Assembly: GCA_023053545.1 (NCBI GenBank)
Contig: JAKZAN010000002.1
Location: forward strand, 8,242,790-8,306,789
Reading direction: 5' to 3'
DNA from: Lepidurus packardi
Taxonomy: Eukaryota > Arthropoda > Branchiopoda > Notostraca > Triopsidae
Length of the DNA: 64,000 bases
The stretch's first letter is position 1. Each line of letters starts with the position of its first letter. Below, in pieces: positions 60,401 through 64,000 of this stretch. The position numbers were made by a program, and so were the translations under genes. The notes under the pieces were generated by a model that had not been told where the DNA came from, ran no database searches, and saw only the letters and a list, made by a program, of their open reading frames with translations.

Positions 60401-63400
60401 TGTCGCTCTAGACTTTTAGAAATGGAAGGAATAAGAAAAAAGGCATCAAGACCTCCAAAAGCCCTCAGAAATATGGACCATTCACGCCCCAATCTGGAAG
60501 ACGTACGACAGGCTAAACAGAAGCAAAAGCCCTCCGGAATCCGTAACAAGAGGCTTCACCCTAACTTGGTCCACTCGCGTTAAATTAATTATGCACTTGA
60601 TCATTGGGAACACATTGGTCGGATAAGGCAGCGAGCTATGGCTCGGTAAGCAGCTACCAAGCCTGCCAAGCCGTTACCTAAGCTATCTTTTTCAGTGACG
60701 ATATAATCCAACTTGAATGAAACATCCATGTACTGCCATATTCCCTTTCCTGATCAGTTCACTTCAACGGACAGGCAAAAAGGTGGATAAATGAAGCTTG
60801 TTTCGCCTTCAAAGAGACAAAAAGCTGTTCTATCTCAAGAAATAGATGTTAACTTTTGCCTTCTTCCTGTAAATGCTCCGGGACTGTTTAAGAACGCGAA
60901 GCAACCCCACAGAGGTACTAGAATACCACAAGAAAAGATTTGTGCTGCCTTCTGCACTTCTATTTCTTCCACGAAATCTTACATCCCCGGTGAGTTATTA
61001 TTGCTGAGCACCTCAATATCTTTGCCAAGCTTTCTTGACCCAGATAACTGCAGCTTGAAGTAATCAAGTGGAAGTATCGCAGCAAATAATCACATTTGTG
61101 GACTCGTAAAAAATCATAAAAAGGACAAGTCATACTTGCATTACGAGAGCTCAGCCTTTATTTTCAACGTCCCACACGGTATCGCTAATTTGTCTTCAGG
61201 TGTAATTACAAGTAATTAATCCTGTTACTAGCGTCGGAGCTTTCATTTCAGAAGAAATTACTAGTATTAGATTTTACTTGTCCCTTAATTTTTAGTACCG
61301 TTTTCGTAGCCACAACCGAGGAAAAAGGCACAGGAAACGTGACAGGAACCGCACCAAAAAAGAATAGACAAAAAAACTTGACTTGGCTTCGTTAGTGCGA
61401 CTGTGATGTGCATCCAATCATACAGCTACAAATGAAAGCTTACACGTGCATAAAAAATAAAAATAAAATATTTTTAAGCTGAAGCTGAAATGAACTTGAA
61501 AAATATACAGAACTTGATATTGCGGAAGGCTCCTACGCCATGAATACATAACGTGAGTTGGACGTAATGAAAAGTTCAAGTAAAATAGCAAACAGCAATG
61601 GCTGAAAGGCAAGAGATTTTGGAAATTGTCAAGAACCATCTGTCATTTTCAGCCTCACAAAGATAAAGTACTCTAAACGTATGCCGCAGCTGCGCTATCA
61701 TTCCTTAAAATTCCCTAATCCGCTAAATATAAAGATAAATCTTAAGTTTGCGTGGTGTTTTTCCAGGCAGTTTTTTATAATGGTGCCTTTTAGAAGTTGA
61801 ACGATTTGATGAGAGCGAGGAAACGACGGGAATGAACCTATACGTTCTAAGCACCCAAATTTCTCTTTCCAGGCGTTTGAAAAACTTTTTTTTCGCTAAA
61901 AAAAATAAAATTCAATTGCATATAACTAAACCAGGATTATTGATCTTCGATAGACACGAAGCCACCTGCTATCTTTCCTTCCGAAACAAACATCCCCACG
62001 CCGAGTGAGCTTTCCTCTTCAACTCGAAGCTTGTGAAAAGAGTGCAGTTTATATAACACTATAACATTGCAATACTAGAAAAACTTCTAGTCCTCGACTT
62101 TCAATGGCCTTCTGGTCTTCAGAAACAGGCAAATTCTGCACAGTTGGCATTTTTTAGGCTTTTTAGCTCGGATAATCCTAAGCTTCGAGGGGAAACATGG
62201 GACTTTGCACTGGTTTATTAAACATGCCAATGTTTATCTCGTAACAAAACAATGCACAGTCATATCTACGCCTTTTTTCTCCGAGACTAGCCACATGTTC
62301 GCTACCTTGGTATATATATACTTCAAATATTCGTGGGCATTCCTCAAAAAATAAATAAATTTTGTGTTTTAATAAACAAAATAGCGTGTGGGTACTATTC
62401 AAACCATTGAAAACCTTTCAGAATACTGAGGCAAGATTTCAGCTAGACTAAACTTGTAAACAAAAGTTAATTTTTAAGTCTTACACTGACAAGTACGAAA
62501 GTTGGAAAAAATAAAAAAAAAAGGTATTCTTCTTAAATGAAAAGTTTTTGACAATCTTGAATAATGATCCAAGATTTCCGACTATTTTCAATCCTTCTTT
62601 AAGTACTTGTTTGGAAAGTGTAAAACTTATCGCTATTAATGGTTTTCTTCCATGAGAAAGCAGCCAGGAACCCGTTCGCTATCTATACGCTAAATAGATG
62701 GATTGGTTTACGATCACCACGAACTTAGCTTCACAGCAAGTCGAAAAGTAGGTAAAATACCGACCGTTTTAACCTGTGGCAGCTTTCGGACGTTTGACAG
62801 AGAGTGACTATACTCCACATGTGTCTGGAAATTAGCTTCTGTTTTATTCGAGAGCTTAATGTTACTTCTGTCGAAGTAACGCAACTTTCAGCGTACACAA
62901 AAGTAAAAACGTTCATTATACGGCAATCCGTTATTGCGTGAGCGCTCTAAGTACAGCACTGTGCAGCTCTACGTGTATTGTACATGAGAATTATACTCCT
63001 ACAATCGAAGTACCAATTCGCCAGTTAGCTCCTTAAGAAAAACAACTTTTCATTGTTGTCAACACTGAAACAGTAACGGGCTAAGGTGCAAAGTCGCACT
63101 CTGATTGGACGAGTATCTTTCCCCTGTACTCGTTTAGCTGGACAATACTCTACAATTAGCTTATTCCGAAAAATAGTTTAGTAACGGTACGCACGTAAGG
63201 GATTTGACTAACCAGGAATAGTGCTTCAAAACATTCCTGCACAATGACACAAGGGAAACATGTTCTTCCTCACTCTTTTATAAACAACGCAACGGTAAAC
63301 GAATGAACCAAAGCCAGTAAAGGAAATGCCTTCTCTATTGGACCTATCCAGTCTTTCAACCAATCCCTTGAGTCTTCTGTGCTACACATAAAGACTGTTA

Positions 63401-64000
63401 CTTAGCTGCAATTCCAGTCTTTGAAAAGAATTTGCTTATAGGGGGCAATTATTGAAGTTCCGGGTTTTAATGTTGAACGAGACTTAACTTTTCATTAGAG
63501 AACAGGACTTCCAAGGTAAAGGTTACACTGCTGAGAACTAAACTAGACGTTTTTTAGACACCAATGACTGTCTTGCGCCAATTAAACTCGCTACCGTCTA
63601 CTCGAATATATGATCAATTTAAAGCACAAAAGAAACCTTGCTAGCTAATGAATTCTACCTGAATTCATAGCTAGATTAATTTCGTCTACTTCTAATTTAA
63701 TTACATGGCATTGCAGAAAGTATTTAGCTCTTTTAACAAGATCCGACAGTCCTATAGAAGCAAATCCTTACAAAAAGATCAATAAAAGAAAGCAGGGAGT
63801 ATTAGTCTCCAATTTTTATACCTCATTACTCGACTACGTAATCTACCTAAGCAATTACGTGCTTCAACGGAAAATGGCCATCTTTTGCCTCCTCTGCCAA
63901 ACTGAATACCGAATTACATATGCATTTCCTTGGTGATAGCCAGCAAGAGCCCTACCAAGACCTGAGGCAGACCATTTCAAAAGTTTTTCATACAAGCCAC
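54440..64000. other. Gene-free stretch, probable tomosyn 5' intron
   Basis: Exon 54439-54043 starts in phase 1 with the GRPGV block, so at least one upstream coding exon (the N-terminus and the rest of the first propeller blade) must exist. I looked on the minus strand for the expected small N-terminal exons and did not find one. Plus-strand open frames at 56120-56317, 57909-58292, 58856-59224, 59945-60277 and 60791-61063 have no recognised family, signal or splice context. No tRNA, rRNA or defined mobile element was recognised. A missed short exon is possible. Confidence 0.5.

Overview
The window is nuclear DNA from an invertebrate animal. It has spliced genes with GT-AG introns, many of only 55-90 nt beside others of several kb, roughly 40% GC, and many small non-autonomous transposon-like repeats. 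The gene families are animal-specific (tomosyn, NHS/GUK-holder, animal SLC16 and SLC17). The compact introns and tandemly duplicated SLC17 genes would fit an arthropod such as a branchiopod crustacean, but the species cannot be fixed from the sequence alone.

Layout, left to right. 1-6,545 is a repeat-rich stretch without a recognised gene: two copies of a dispersed repeat, short tandem duplications, an 80-bp minisatellite of about 15 units, and a cluster of tRNA-like (SINE-type) units. 6,546-8,602 is a complete 8-exon SLC16 monocarboxylate-transporter-like gene. 10,039-25,434 is a complete 8-exon NHS/GUK-holder family gene (1,832 aa predicted), with three transposon-like elements in its introns. 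26,073-34,946 holds three tandem SLC17 (sialin/phosphate-cotransporter-like) genes with identical 10-exon structures. 36,748-54,439 is most of a tomosyn (STXBP5) gene; its first exon or exons are not in the window. 54,440-64,000 has no recognised coding exon and is probably the tomosyn 5' intron. All six recognised genes lie on the minus strand.

The gene models were built by hand from splice signals and reading-frame phase. Each model closes in frame across all its exons, which is strong internal support. There is no sign of an operon or of functional coupling. Tomosyn acts in neurosecretion (SNARE inhibition), the NHS family in actin/WAVE regulation at junctions and synapses, and the SLC16 and SLC17 genes in membrane transport.

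I found no wholly new biological system. The most interesting signals are a pair of tomosyn exons that look mutually exclusive, loss of the membrane glutamates used for proton coupling in all three SLC17 copies, a GC-AG intron private to one copy, a hAT-type MITE with a perfect 8-bp target duplication, a nested fold-back element, a TIR element carrying an unidentified ORF, and a higher-order minisatellite.
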